From: Colwellia sp. 75C3
GTDB lineage: Bacteria > Pseudomonadota > Gammaproteobacteria > Enterobacterales > Alteromonadaceae
DNA length: 64,000 bases
Reading direction: 5' to 3'
NCBI RefSeq assembly: GCF_002836255.1
Contig: NZ_PJAU01000051.1
Location: forward strand, 1-64,000
In this document: positions 18,780 to 27,931 of the stretch, piece after piece
Layout: each line of letters opens with the position of its first letter
Numbering within the stretch: position 1 is the first letter of the stretch
Program-made: the position numbers and the translations under genes
The notes under the pieces: model-generated
The model's input: the letters and a program-made list of their open reading frames with translations, nothing else
Told to the model about the DNA's origin: nothing
Databases searched by the model: none

Positions 18780-19580
18780 TTATAAGAAAAACCCGTAAGT
18801 TTTGTTTATTTTTTGGTGTTCTTCATTTGCCCAAATAAAGTACTCTTGATTCGCTAGTTCACTTGCGGCCGCTTTATCTAAAACAATGATGGCATGCTCA
18901 TGTAATTGCAGGGCGGATGCTGGGCATATTGCAGAGAGTGGGCCTGTTATCATGTCATTAACTGCTGTTGCCTTGTTTGTCCCTGTTGCCATGAGTAATA
19001 CATATTTTGCATCTAATATCGTTGAGATGCCCATGGTCATAGCCATTGTGGGTTGATACTCGTCTGCTTTAAATAATCGACTGTTATCTTGTAGGGTTTG
19101 CTGAGTTAATGTCTTTATTCGTGTTTTAGAACGTAAACTGGAGGTTGGTTCATTAAAACCAATATGACCGTTAGCGCCTATGCCTAGTATTTGTAAGTCA
19201 ATACCACCGGCATGTTTAATTTTTTCTTCATAGGCAAGACCTTGAACACGAGGATTTTCATTCTGAGTACAGGTAGGTAAATGCGTGTTTTTTTGATCAA
19301 TATTTATTTTATCGAAAAGATGATTTTTCATAAAAACACGATAACTTTGCTCATTAGCAATATCAATATTGTGGTATTCATCAAGGTTAAAACTGGTGAC
19401 ATGGCTAAAGTCTATTTGATCTTCCTGATGACTTTTTACTAGGTTTTTATAAAGGCTGATAGGTGTGCTACCCGTTGCTAAGCCTAATACTGGTTTAGCT
19501 TTTTTGGTAATCAGTTCTACAACCCATTGACTAGCGTGTTGTGCAACTTCTTCTGGATTTTCTAATATTATAACTTGCAT
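18780..19580 (-). CDS. nagB: Glucosamine-6-phosphate deaminase
   Basis: A 266-residue enzyme converting GlcN-6-P to Fru-6-P and ammonia, the last step of the amino sugar route. Family motifs are all visible: LGLATGSTPISLYKNL, FNLDEYHNI (catalytic Asp region) and GIGANGHIGFNEP (His/Glu of ring opening). AGGGTAAG precedes the ATG. It is the fourth gene of the minus-strand unit symporter-nanE-nanK-nagB, 82 bases after nanK. Its length and motifs match the E. coli type enzyme. Confidence 0.95.
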   Translation of the reverse strand: MQVIILENPEEVAQHASQWVVELITKKAKPVLGLATGSTPISLYKNLVKSHQEDQIDFSHVTSFNLDEYHNIDIANEQSYRVFMKNHLFDKINIDQKNTHLPTCTQNENPRVQGLAYEEKIKHAGGIDLQILGIGANGHIGFNEPTSSLRSKTRIKTLTQQTLQDNSRLFKADEYQPTMAMTMGISTILDAKYVLLMATGTNKATAVNDMITGPLSAICPASALQLHEHAIIVLDKAAASELANQEYFIWANEEHQKINKTYGFFL

Positions 19581-19662
19581 GACTTACCCTGTTTAAAAGC
19601 AATTTTGTAAAATGATATTTTTGAATTTGATGTAGTAGTTAACTGGTCTTTAAGTAATATTT

Positions 19663-20568
19663 TTATTTTTTGTTAGCGTAAAAAGCAGCACCCATTAAAT
19701 CGGCATCGGCGCCCATTTTAGGAGGTGTAATACGTACTTGATAAATTTCTGGTAAATTAGCGACTTTGGCTATTACTTGCTGGTGGAATATATCGACTGA
19801 GCCAACACTACCACCTAAAACAACAATATTTGTTCCGGTAACGGCTTTGATATTCGCTATTAAATCGCAGACAGCGCTGCTGGCATCATCAATTAACTGT
19901 GCTATTTCGGCTACTGCTAAATACTGTTCAAATACTTCTTTGCAGCTAACCTTCTTGTTTAAAATTAACGATGCTTGTTTGGCAATCGCGGTGCCTGAGG
20001 CAATGGCCTCAGCGCAATTTACGCGTCCACAATGACAAGTAATTGATTCTTGGCTGTTATGTTGAACACTGACATGGCCTAAATGCGCACAAAAGCCATC
20101 TGGACAAGTAACTAATTGACCATTTTGAATCATGCCACCACCAATGCCTGTTGATACCGTGATATAGACCAGCGTATCATCGCTTAGATTAATGCTGTCA
20201 GCACTGGGCGTTGGAGTGTCATGCTTGGCAGTGATCTTAATGGCACAATATTCAGCCCAAGCTGCTGCAGCTGCATCGTTGATAATTGTAACCGGTAGTT
20301 TAAAAGCACATTCAAGCTGATCTTTCAGTGGTAATTTTTGTTTGGCAGAAAGAAAATTAACGTATTCATCACCTACTTGGCCGGTACAAGCGATGGCAAC
20401 GAGTGTTGCTTGTGCAATCCAGTCCTGACAAAGTTCTATTAAGTAGTGGCTGAGGTTCGTTAAATCACTGTGAATAACCGAAGCAATTTTGCGTTGCTCT
20501 AGTATTTTATCATCTGCGATTAATGCCGCTGATATTTTAGTTCCACCGACATCGATTGCTATGATCAT
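19663..20568 (-). CDS. nanK: N-acetylmannosamine kinase, ROK family
   Basis: A 301-residue ROK kinase that phosphorylates ManNAc at O6 with ATP. The N-terminal phosphate motif (MIIAIDVGGTKISAAL), the catalytic Asp region (INDAAAAAWAEY), the glycine-rich STGIGGGMI, and the zinc site HLGHVSVQ...CHCGRVNC are present. GGAAAG lies 9 bases before the ATG. Its place between nanE and nagB picks NanK out from other ROK sugar kinases; the motifs alone could not exclude a GlcNAc or glucose kinase. Confidence 0.92.
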   Translation of the reverse strand: MIIAIDVGGTKISAALIADDKILEQRKIASVIHSDLTNLSHYLIELCQDWIAQATLVAIACTGQVGDEYVNFLSAKQKLPLKDQLECAFKLPVTIINDAAAAAWAEYCAIKITAKHDTPTPSADSINLSDDTLVYITVSTGIGGGMIQNGQLVTCPDGFCAHLGHVSVQHNSQESITCHCGRVNCAEAIASGTAIAKQASLILNKKVSCKEVFEQYLAVAEIAQLIDDASSAVCDLIANIKAVTGTNIVVLGGSVGSVDIFHQQVIAKVANLPEIYQVRITPPKMGADADLMGAAFYANKK

Positions 20569-20621
20569 TAATTACTTTCCTTCATTTTATCTAGGTTATA
20601 GGTTACGTTTTTACAATGTGG

Positions 20622-21359
20622 TTATACTGTAGAGTTGCTAATCGCGTGATTAGCTGCGTTTTTTACAGCGCCATCAATACTGCCAGCAAACCATTGAGTA
20701 ATATGTTCAACACGGGTAATAGCTGATCCAACGGTCACTGAAAATGCCCCTAATTCAATTGCCTTGGCTGCGCGTTCAGGCGAATTGTACCTACCTTCAG
20801 CGATAACATTTAAGCCTTGTTCAACCCAACGTGTTACTAACGGGTAATCGGGCTCGTCAGGGATATTATCCAAATCGGTATAACCTGACATGGTACTGCC
20901 AATAAAGGTACAACCGTGTTGGGCTAGCATTAAGCCAGTATCAAAATCAGCACAATCTGCCATAGCAATACAGCCTGATTCATGGATTGCGTTAAGCAAA
21001 TCTAACATCGCAGTCGGGCGCTTTCGGTCTGTGCCATCAAAAGCAATGATGCTTGCGCCGGCTTGGGCTAACGCGACCACATCATCGATGAATGGAGTAA
21101 TGCGCACAGGGCTATCAATTAAATCTCTTTTAACAATAGCGACAATAGGCGTTGAGGTGGCTTTGGCAACAGCAGTAACATTTTTAACACCTTCAATTCT
21201 TAAACCTTTAGCACCGCCATCAACGGCAGCTAATGCCATAGCAACAATATGTTCAACCTTATCCATTGGGCCATCATCAACGGGTTGGCAAGAGGCGATT
21301 AACGAGTGTTTCAAAGTAGATAACAGCTGGGCTTCGCGTGTTTTATTTACAACAGACAT
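20622..21359 (-). CDS. nanE: N-acetylmannosamine-6-phosphate 2-epimerase
   Basis: A 245-residue TIM-barrel epimerase converting ManNAc-6-P to GlcNAc-6-P. Motifs are GAKGLRIEGVKNV, PIVAIVKRDL (catalytic Lys), ADCADFD and VIAEGRYNSPERA (catalytic Glu and phosphate binding). I chose the ATG at 21359 because AAGGAA lies 6-12 bases upstream and the protein then starts MSVVNKTR; the frame runs back to 21392. It lies 53 bases before nanK and 84 bases after the symporter fusion. Confidence 0.95.
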   Translation of the reverse strand: MSVVNKTREAQLLSTLKHSLIASCQPVDDGPMDKVEHIVAMALAAVDGGAKGLRIEGVKNVTAVAKATSTPIVAIVKRDLIDSPVRITPFIDDVVALAQAGASIIAFDGTDRKRPTAMLDLLNAIHESGCIAMADCADFDTGLMLAQHGCTFIGSTMSGYTDLDNIPDEPDYPLVTRWVEQGLNVIAEGRYNSPERAAKAIELGAFSVTVGSAITRVEHITQWFAGSIDGAVKNAANHAISNSTV

Positions 21360-21442
21360 ACAAGTTTCCTTATAGCTAATACTAATCCGCATAATAAAGT
21401 GAGTACTTCTTTATACGGATTGATATGAATAAAAGTTTATGA

Positions 21443-24136
21443 CTATTTAGTCACGGGAGGGTGCATGGTATATAAGGTCAAGCCAGTTAAGTCTTTTTCT
21501 GTGGATTTAGCTGTCTGCGTTAACAAGCTGCCTATATAGCCAAAGATTAGACATGAAAAAATACCTATGGTGGCGTATAAATAGCCGTTAGCCCAACCTA
21601 ATTGCCATGCTGCAATCGTGGTTATATAACTGGAGATAATACCTATTATGGCACCCGTAGAATTGGCTCTTTTAGTGAGTGCGCCGAGTACAAATAAACC
21701 ACCGAGTACGCCCATAAACATTCCAATTACTTTAAAATAAGCGGCCATTAATGAATAAATTTCAGGGTTAATAAAAACAAGACCTGCAAGCGTGCCTAAT
21801 GCGCCCATAACAAACGTTAACCAGCGTGCCGCATTCAAGTAACCCTTTTCTGTTTTAATCAAGTTAAAGGGTTTGATGAAATCTGTTATTAGCGTAGTCG
21901 CGGTAGAATTCATACTGGTTGATACCGTAGATTGTGCGGCAGCAAAAATACCTGCAACAATTAATCCGGCAAGGCCTATTGGTAATTCAGTTGCGATGAA
22001 CATTGGGAAAATTTGATCAATTTGAATAGTAGGATCTAACTTTTCTGGATGCATTTGATAAAAAGCATACAGACCAGTACCAATACAGAAAAATAACAGC
22101 GTACCAGGTACCGCCATGGCAACATTAGCCCAAATTGATTTTGCTGCAGCCTTAGAGTCCTTGGTGACCATATATCGTTGTACAATTGATTGGTCAGCAG
22201 TGTAACTTGCCAAATTTTGACCGATACCGCCAAGCACAATTACCCAAATAGAAAGGGTCATTATGCTGCTTGAACTAAAGTCAGCATTGACCATAGTAAA
22301 TTTATCATCACTGAGGCCAATGCGGATAAAGTCAGTTAAACCGCCATCTAATCCCATAATAATGGTAATAAAACAAATAACAGCGCCAATAAGCAATACT
22401 ATGGTTTGTAAGGTATCTGTCCAAATAACCGCTTCAATACCGCCCATGGTGCAATATATTAAACACAATACGCCCATTATTAGTACGCTATCACTGGCGG
22501 ATAGTGGCGTTACAGCGGACAACGCTAAGGCGGTTAGCGCCATCACTATACCCATACGGCTAATATGAAATAAAGTAAATAAGCCACTAGCAAATAACCT
22601 AACAGTCATATTGAAACGTTTCGATAGGTATTCATAGGCACTGGTGGCATTGATTTGACGGAAAAAAGGCATAGCAACGTAAACAGCAATTGGTGCAGCG
22701 ACAACAATCATCCAAATACCAATTAACACTAACCAATTGGTTTGATAGACCATGGCAGGCAGGGCGACATAAGTTAATGAGCTTAACAAGGTGGCATAAA
22801 TGGAGCAGGCTGCTGCCCACCAAGGAATCGATTGACCACCACGGAAGTAATCATCGGTATTTTTATTCTTAAACATAAAGAACAGGCCAAGCAGCACTAC
22901 ACCTAATAAATAGACCATGAGTACCGTCATATTCACCCAACCGAAATTCTTTTCAGGTTGTTTGAGCGATACTTGCCAAAGATGTAGTGATCCTTGATTA
23001 TCATCAGCGCGATTTAGTGAAAATACTTCACCGTTAGAGGAGGTTACGCTTTCACTAATAAAACGCGCAGAGTTTACGGTGTTATTTTGAGGATTGTTTT
23101 TCTGTGTCTTGTCACTTTCAGCAATATTGTTAACAGCTAAATATTTCGTCCAACTTTTGGTAATAGCATTAAATGACAAGGTATTACCTTGGTTGGTGAA
23201 TGCTAATATATGTGATTGTCCTAAGGTCGTTAGCGTATTAATTCGTTCTTTAAGTGAATTTTTAGCAATAAATATATCGCCAAGTTCCTGCCAGTTTTTG
23301 TCAGAACTTTGAGATGAAGGATCATATTTCCAATGGCTAATAAGTGGTGTTACTTCACCTTGATTAGTAAGGTAACCCTCAGAAAACTGATAACCACCCA
23401 TTGCGAATATTTTCTCACCACTGCCATCATTTTGTACCGCTAATTGGATAGCGTTTTGATAAGGTTTATTTCTACTGGCTAATGGTAAACCGGGCAGTTT
23501 TTTCCACGAACTGTGAGCAGTAAAGTAGGAGATATCACTTTTGTTAAAGGATAATTCACCTTTATTGTTTACTAACGTGCTTAAGTCTAACGTGTAGAAT
23601 TGATTATTCGCGTCAGAGCCGGTTAAAACATAAAGGGTATTATCAATAATGACAGTCGAAGGAGAAGAGGCCGCTTGAGGTAAGTTAGGTAGTGCATAAC
23701 TTTGCAGTGTTTTTGATGACGCTTGCCAGTTGACTATGTTAACTAAGGCTGATGCCTCATTTTTGGCAATACCACCGATAACAAGTGTTGTATCATGAAA
23801 GCTTGCTGATGCTGCGTAGGCTCTGTTACCTAGTTCAGTAGTTAAAGTCGTAGGAAAAACACTTTCGCCACTTACGATGTACATGCTATTTAATTGGTTA
23901 TTACGTGCTAATTTCTCGGCAATAAAAGGTGACTTGTTAGTCGTTTTGTCAATATTTACCCCTGAAGAGATAATTAAGTTATTATTTTGCTTACTTATAA
24001 AGGCGCCATGGCCGATGTCAACTTGTTCAACTGAAGACGTGCTTACTTCCTGCCAATTAATAATAGTTTGGGCGTTGGTGAATAAGGGCATCATTAAAAA
24101 TGAAATGACTGCATATTTAAACATCTTTGTAATCAT
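21443..24136 (-). CDS. Kelch mutarotase-sodium:solute symporter fusion, sialic acid transporter
   Basis: An 897-residue two-part protein. Residues 1-22 are a signal-like segment (MPLFTNAQ). Residues about 25-390 form a Kelch-like propeller related to cyclically permuted NanM mutarotases (DTTLVIGGIAK, NTLYVLTGSD, EKIFAMGGYQF). Residues about 398-885 are a sodium:solute symporter of SSS type with 12-13 hydrophobic helices. It carries the DDYFRGGQSIPWWAAACS signature after helix 1 and the TMGGIEAVIWTD motif. The propeller would lie in the periplasm and present the right anomer directly to the transporter, which is an inference. It leads the nanE-nanK-nagB unit and a NanR-type operator lies 30-45 bases upstream. 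No strong ribosome site is seen at 24136; the ATG at 24124 is an alternative start. Confidence 0.9.
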   Translation of the reverse strand: MITKMFKYAVISFLMMPLFTNAQTIINWQEVSTSSVEQVDIGHGAFISKQNNNLIISSGVNIDKTTNKSPFIAEKLARNNQLNSMYIVSGESVFPTTLTTELGNRAYAASASFHDTTLVIGGIAKNEASALVNIVNWQASSKTLQSYALPNLPQAASSPSTVIIDNTLYVLTGSDANNQFYTLDLSTLVNNKGELSFNKSDISYFTAHSSWKKLPGLPLASRNKPYQNAIQLAVQNDGSGEKIFAMGGYQFSEGYLTNQGEVTPLISHWKYDPSSQSSDKNWQELGDIFIAKNSLKERINTLTTLGQSHILAFTNQGNTLSFNAITKSWTKYLAVNNIAESDKTQKNNPQNNTVNSARFISESVTSSNGEVFSLNRADDNQGSLHLWQVSLKQPEKNFGWVNMTVLMVYLLGVVLLGLFFMFKNKNTDDYFRGGQSIPWWAAACSIYATLLSSLTYVALPAMVYQTNWLVLIGIWMIVVAAPIAVYVAMPFFRQINATSAYEYLSKRFNMTVRLFASGLFTLFHISRMGIVMALTALALSAVTPLSASDSVLIMGVLCLIYCTMGGIEAVIWTDTLQTIVLLIGAVICFITIIMGLDGGLTDFIRIGLSDDKFTMVNADFSSSSIMTLSIWVIVLGGIGQNLASYTADQSIVQRYMVTKDSKAAAKSIWANVAMAVPGTLLFFCIGTGLYAFYQMHPEKLDPTIQIDQIFPMFIATELPIGLAGLIVAGIFAAAQSTVSTSMNSTATTLITDFIKPFNLIKTEKGYLNAARWLTFVMGALGTLAGLVFINPEIYSLMAAYFKVIGMFMGVLGGLFVLGALTKRANSTGAIIGIISSYITTIAAWQLGWANGYLYATIGIFSCLIFGYIGSLLTQTAKSTEKDLTGLTLYTMHPPVTK

Positions 24137-24165
24137 ATGTACTCAAGTGGTATTGTTTTGTGCTG

Positions 24166-24180
24166 TATACCTGTTATACC
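24166..24180 (-). promoter_or_regulatory. NanR-type operator before the symporter fusion
   Basis: On the minus strand this reads GGTATA-ACA-GGTATA, identical to the first two half sites of the E. coli nan operator. It lies 30-44 bases before the start codon, where a repressor would block the promoter. Confidence 0.85.
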
Positions 24181-24279
24181 ACTTGTGTTTTATTAATACT
24201 ATAAAAACATCCTACTTTATTTACAGTCTTTGATAATTTTCTCTCTTTACACGATAATCTATGTTGAAAAAATTCCAAC

Positions 24280-24306
24280 AAAAAAGGCTACCGAATGGCA
24301 GCCTTT
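24280..24306 (-). terminator. Terminator after nanR
   Basis: On the minus strand the stem AAAGGCT/AGCCTTT, with further G-C pairing near the loop, ends in a T-run. It lies 36 bases past the regulator stop. Confidence 0.85.
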
Positions 24307-24341
24307 AAGCGTGATATTAAGGTTTGATATGGCGTGACTTG

Positions 24342-25049
24342 TTATTCGGCGTAATACTTTTCAAAGACGTATTCTAAATGTTGAGTAAGCTTTTTATCCG
24401 CTCCTTCAACATCACGCTTTTTAATGCACTCTAAAATTTCAACATGATCTTGATGGCTCTTAGCGTTGAGCACTTTGGCATTAGTTTTTGCTGGTCTTGC
24501 ATCAATAACCCAATCAACAAGCGCTTGATGAATAGCTAAAAAGATTGGATTACCCGGTATTGAGGCGATAACACGATGGAAGTAAATATCTGTTTTCTTA
24601 AATTGGTTCTCACTATTAATAGCTTTACCATTTAATTCAAGTGCTTTTTCTAACTCTTCAATTTGCTCTTCGGTAGCAAATTCAGCGGCATGACGCACTA
24701 AGCTTGATTCAAAGAAACTTCTAAGTTGGTCAAAATACTGTAAGCCATTAGGCTGAGATAAAAAATCTTTCGACATACCCGACAGCTCAGAGATAATAGT
24801 ATCTGGCGAAGGTCTCGTTACTCGGGTTCTTTCACCGCTGCTAATTTTGACTAAGCCTTTACGTGCAAGTGCAGACAAAGCATCGCGAATTGAAGGTCTA
24901 CCAACACCAAACGCAGCCATTAACTCTCTTTCTGAGGGAAGTGCATCACCTTCAGCAATTTCGCCTTGGCGGATCATTAACTCTAACTCTTCTTCAACAG
25001 TTTCAGATAATTTTTTTCTTTCAACGGGACGTTTAATCGTAATTGGCAT
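24342..25049 (-). CDS. nanR: GntR/FadR-family regulator, NanR type
   Basis: A 235-residue regulator. The N-terminal winged helix (about residues 10-75; [25 protein letters not shown], then LARKGLVKI) is of GntR type. The C-terminal FCD all-alpha domain (about 85-230) carries the expected metal/ligand His positions ([21 protein letters not shown]). In E. coli NanR of this subfamily is a repressor released by Neu5Ac. Several E. coli-like GGTATA repeats flank genes around it, which supports the name. AAGGAG lies before the ATG. A partial GGTATA site (25099-25104 on the minus strand) upstream may allow weak autoregulation. Confidence 0.88.
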   Translation of the reverse strand: MPITIKRPVERKKLSETVEEELELMIRQGEIAEGDALPSERELMAAFGVGRPSIRDALSALARKGLVKISSGERTRVTRPSPDTIISELSGMSKDFLSQPNGLQYFDQLRSFFESSLVRHAAEFATEEQIEELEKALELNGKAINSENQFKKTDIYFHRVIASIPGNPIFLAIHQALVDWVIDARPAKTNAKVLNAKSHQDHVEILECIKKRDVEGADKKLTQHLEYVFEKYYAE

Positions 25050-25200
25050 GTGTAGCTCCTTAACACAGTATCGGTTATGTGTTTACCTATTTTGCTATTA
25101 TACCAAGGCAAAGTAAAATGTATACGAAATTATTGAAATTGATTGAATTTTAGACATTTATGCAATATTACACAGATAATTAAAATTGTTGCTTGGTTGG

Positions 25201-25215
25201 TGTACCTGTTATACC
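25201..25215. promoter_or_regulatory. NanR-type operator between nanR and the alpha/beta hydrolase
   Basis: TGTACC-TGT-TATACC (minus strand GGTATA-ACA-GGTACA) lies 37-51 bases before the hydrolase ATG and about 150 bases before nanR. Position favours control of the hydrolase and possibly pgi. Confidence 0.8.
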
Positions 25216-25251
25216 ATCTTAAGCGCGATTATTATTAAAATCTATGTATTT

Positions 25252-26067
25252 ATGACCAATCACCTGAAAAAAATTATTTTTTATGGCCGTGATAGCCAGC
25301 AGTTCGCTCACCTATACAAACCTAATTCCACTAAAATACTACCTATTGTAGTTGTCATTCATGGAGGTTATTGGAAAGATAGCCATAGTTTAGACTCTTA
25401 TGCGACTTCTGCCATTGTTGATTATTTACAAGGTTTTGATACCGCGATATGGAATTTAGAATATCGGCGTATGGATGCTATAGGTGAAAATATTAAAGCG
25501 CCATGGCCAGCAACATTTAAAGATATTGCTGCGGGATTAGACCATCTAAAAACAATTGCTAATGAAGAAAACTTAGATTTGAATCGTGTGTTACTTATTG
25601 GCCACTCAGCTGGCGGACATTTAACTACCTGGGCAGCTTCAAGAAGTAACATTGCTCCAGACAGCGAGCTTTATGAAGAAAAGCCTCTATCGATACATAG
25701 TGTTATTTCAATCGCTGCTATTTCAAACCTCTTTAACGCTGGTGATGTTGACCAACCAGAGCAAATACAACGATTGATGGGGGGTTGCGCCAACACTAAA
25801 GCTGAACGTTATCTCGCTTGCGATCCCAGTACTTTATATAGCGAAGATATAAATTTAACACTTGTTCACGGTGCACAAGATACTTGTGTGAACATTAGTC
25901 AAACACAACATTATTGTGATAATGCTAAGGGAGTAGTTGATCAAATTATCATGCCTAACGCGGATCACTTTTCTATGTTACCTCATGATGGTCAATGGCA
26001 AGCCGAAGAGTGGCAACAGCTAAAAACGTTGATAGCAGAAAAAATAAAAACACTAGGCTCCGCATAA
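25252..26067 (+). CDS. Alpha/beta hydrolase, possible sialate O-acetylesterase
   Basis: A 271-residue cytoplasmic esterase-type hydrolase. Motifs are VVIHGGYW (oxyanion hole, kynurenine-formamidase-like), GHSAGGH with nucleophile Ser about 119, Asp about 210 in GAQDT, and His about 239 in NADHF. The frame is open back to a TTG at 25186, but that would put the NanR operator inside the gene; the ATG at 25252 keeps it upstream. The operator and position suggest it removes an ester group, such as O-acetyl, from sialic acids before NanA. Kynurenine formamidase or another carboxylesterase cannot be excluded by motif alone, but no tryptophan genes are nearby. Confidence 0.8.
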   Translation: MTNHLKKIIFYGRDSQQFAHLYKPNSTKILPIVVVIHGGYWKDSHSLDSYATSAIVDYLQGFDTAIWNLEYRRMDAIGENIKAPWPATFKDIAAGLDHLKTIANEENLDLNRVLLIGHSAGGHLTTWAASRSNIAPDSELYEEKPLSIHSVISIAAISNLFNAGDVDQPEQIQRLMGGCANTKAERYLACDPSTLYSEDINLTLVHGAQDTCVNISQTQHYCDNAKGVVDQIIMPNADHFSMLPHDGQWQAEEWQQLKTLIAEKIKTLGSA

Positions 26068-26158
26068 GCGTTAAATATAAAAGATTAACATAAGGCTTAT
26101 CTCAATACCTACCCACCAGATACTCCTAGATATAACTAAATAATTTTAAGGAATGGCC

Positions 26159-27799
26159 ATGACCACAAGAGAATCACTACCAAGTTGGCAGCAATTGATA
26201 AAACACAGCCAAGCCATGAAAAGTAGGCATATGAATGATTTATTTGAAGCTAATGATAATCGCTTTAATGATTTCTCTATTCAATTGCCGAGTATGCTAC
26301 TCGATTACTCTAAAAACTTGATTACCGAAGAGACCTTGAACTTATTACTTAAACTAGCCGATGAATGTCAGGTTGAATCGTGGCGCGATAAAATGTTTGC
26401 TGGGGAGCATATCAATAAAACAGAAGACCGAGCGGTACTTCATACTTTGCTGAGAGATAGTACTAATGAGCCTTTCATTGTTGATGGTCACAATGTCAAA
26501 GACAGCATACGTACAGCACTGAAACAGATGCAGTTGTTCACTGAGAATGTAAGACAAGGAAAGTGGCGCGGCTATAGCGGTAAACGTATTACCGATATTG
26601 TTAACATTGGTGTTGGTGGCTCTAACTTAGGCCCACAAATGGTCACAGAGGCTTTAAAACAATACAGTGATGATAGTGTCAATGTGCATTATGTTTCTAA
26701 TGTTGATGGCACACAAATCGCTAACGTTTTAAGGCCTTTAAACCCCGAAAACGTGCTGTTTATTGTCTCTAGTAAAACCTTCACTACTACTGAAACTATG
26801 ACCAATGCGCAAACCGCAATGCAATGGTTGGTCGCCTCTTCATTTGATGCTGAAGCTATTAGTAAGCACTTTGTTGCGGTTTCATCTAACAAAAAAAATG
26901 CTATTGAGTTTGGTATTGCTGCAGAAAATATATTCGATATGTGGGATTGGGTTGGCGGTCGATTTTCATTATGGTCAGCGATTGGTTTACCTATCGCGCT
27001 AGATTTAGGTTTTGATAAGTTTATTGAATTACTCGATGGCGCGTTTGAAACGGATTGTCACTTTAAACAAGCACCACTCGCAGAGAATGCGCCAGTTATT
27101 TTGGCGTTACTGAGCGTATGGAATTGTACTTTTTTAGGTGCTCAGTCTCAGGCTATATTACCTTATGATCAATCGCTTCATATGTTGTCTGCTTATTTAC
27201 AGCAAGCTGAAATGGAGAGTAACGGCAAGTCGGTTAGCTGGCATGGAGAAGAAATTTCGTATGCAACTGTACCCTCTATTTGGGGGGAACTAGGCATAAA
27301 CGGCCAGCATGCTTTTTACCAATATCTACATCAAAGTAATAACATAGTACCGGCAGATTTTATCGGCTCGATTAATAGTGTCACACCGGTAAAAGGCCAT
27401 CATGAAACTCTAATGGCTAACTTTTTTGCGCAAACTCAAGCGTTAATGCAAGGCGTAAATGAGGAGCAAGTTAGAGCTGATTTAAAAGCAAAAGGGCGAA
27501 CAGCAGATTATATAGATAAGGTGGCGCCGCACAAAGTTCACAAAGGTAATAGACCGACAAATACCATTTTAATGAAGCAGATTTCACCTAAAAGTTTAGG
27601 TAGTTTGATTGCTTTGTATGAACACAAAATTTTTGTGCAAGGCATTATTTTGCAAATATGCTCTTTTGATCAATGGGGCGTAGAGCTAGGTAAAGGTCTG
27701 GCTAATAAAATCCAGCAAGAACTTATGACACAAAATATTAATACTAAGCATGATAGTTCTACACAGGGGTTGATTGATTTTTATATGAATCAAGGGTAA
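26159..27799 (+). CDS. pgi: Glucose-6-phosphate isomerase
   Basis: A 546-residue enzyme interconverting Glc-6-P and Fru-6-P. It shows the PGI signatures: NIGVGGSNLGPQM, VSSKTFTTTET, DWVGGRFSLWSAIGLP (signature 1) and KGHHETLMANFFAQ, ending with GVELGKGLANKI (signature 2). AAGGA lies 7 bases before the ATG at 26159, while the in-frame ATG at 26153 is too close to it, so the later start is better. It follows the hydrolase after 91 bases on the same strand. It may be co-transcribed under the NanR operator, linking Fru-6-P from NagB to the hexose phosphate pool, or have its own promoter. Confidence 0.96.
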   Translation: MTTRESLPSWQQLIKHSQAMKSRHMNDLFEANDNRFNDFSIQLPSMLLDYSKNLITEETLNLLLKLADECQVESWRDKMFAGEHINKTEDRAVLHTLLRDSTNEPFIVDGHNVKDSIRTALKQMQLFTENVRQGKWRGYSGKRITDIVNIGVGGSNLGPQMVTEALKQYSDDSVNVHYVSNVDGTQIANVLRPLNPENVLFIVSSKTFTTTETMTNAQTAMQWLVASSFDAEAISKHFVAVSSNKKNAIEFGIAAENIFDMWDWVGGRFSLWSAIGLPIALDLGFDKFIELLDGAFETDCHFKQAPLAENAPVILALLSVWNCTFLGAQSQAILPYDQSLHMLSAYLQQAEMESNGKSVSWHGEEISYATVPSIWGELGINGQHAFYQYLHQSNNIVPADFIGSINSVTPVKGHHETLMANFFAQTQALMQGVNEEQVRADLKAKGRTADYIDKVAPHKVHKGNRPTNTILMKQISPKSLGSLIALYEHKIFVQGIILQICSFDQWGVELGKGLANKIQQELMTQNINTKHDSSTQGLIDFYMNQG

Positions 27800-27931
27800 T
27801 TAACATTGTATTCCCATAAATAATGTCACAGCGCAATAATCCGATAGTTACTCAATGGTCAGGCGTTTATGCTTATCGAAAGTTAAATTCCTTTTAGATT
27901 TAGCTAATCATTGATGTATTAAGGATTACGT

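Noticed and set aside
20890-21375. Open 161-codon plus-strand frame opposite nanE
   Set aside because: Antisense shadow of a clear enzyme gene; composition is typical of a reverse frame.
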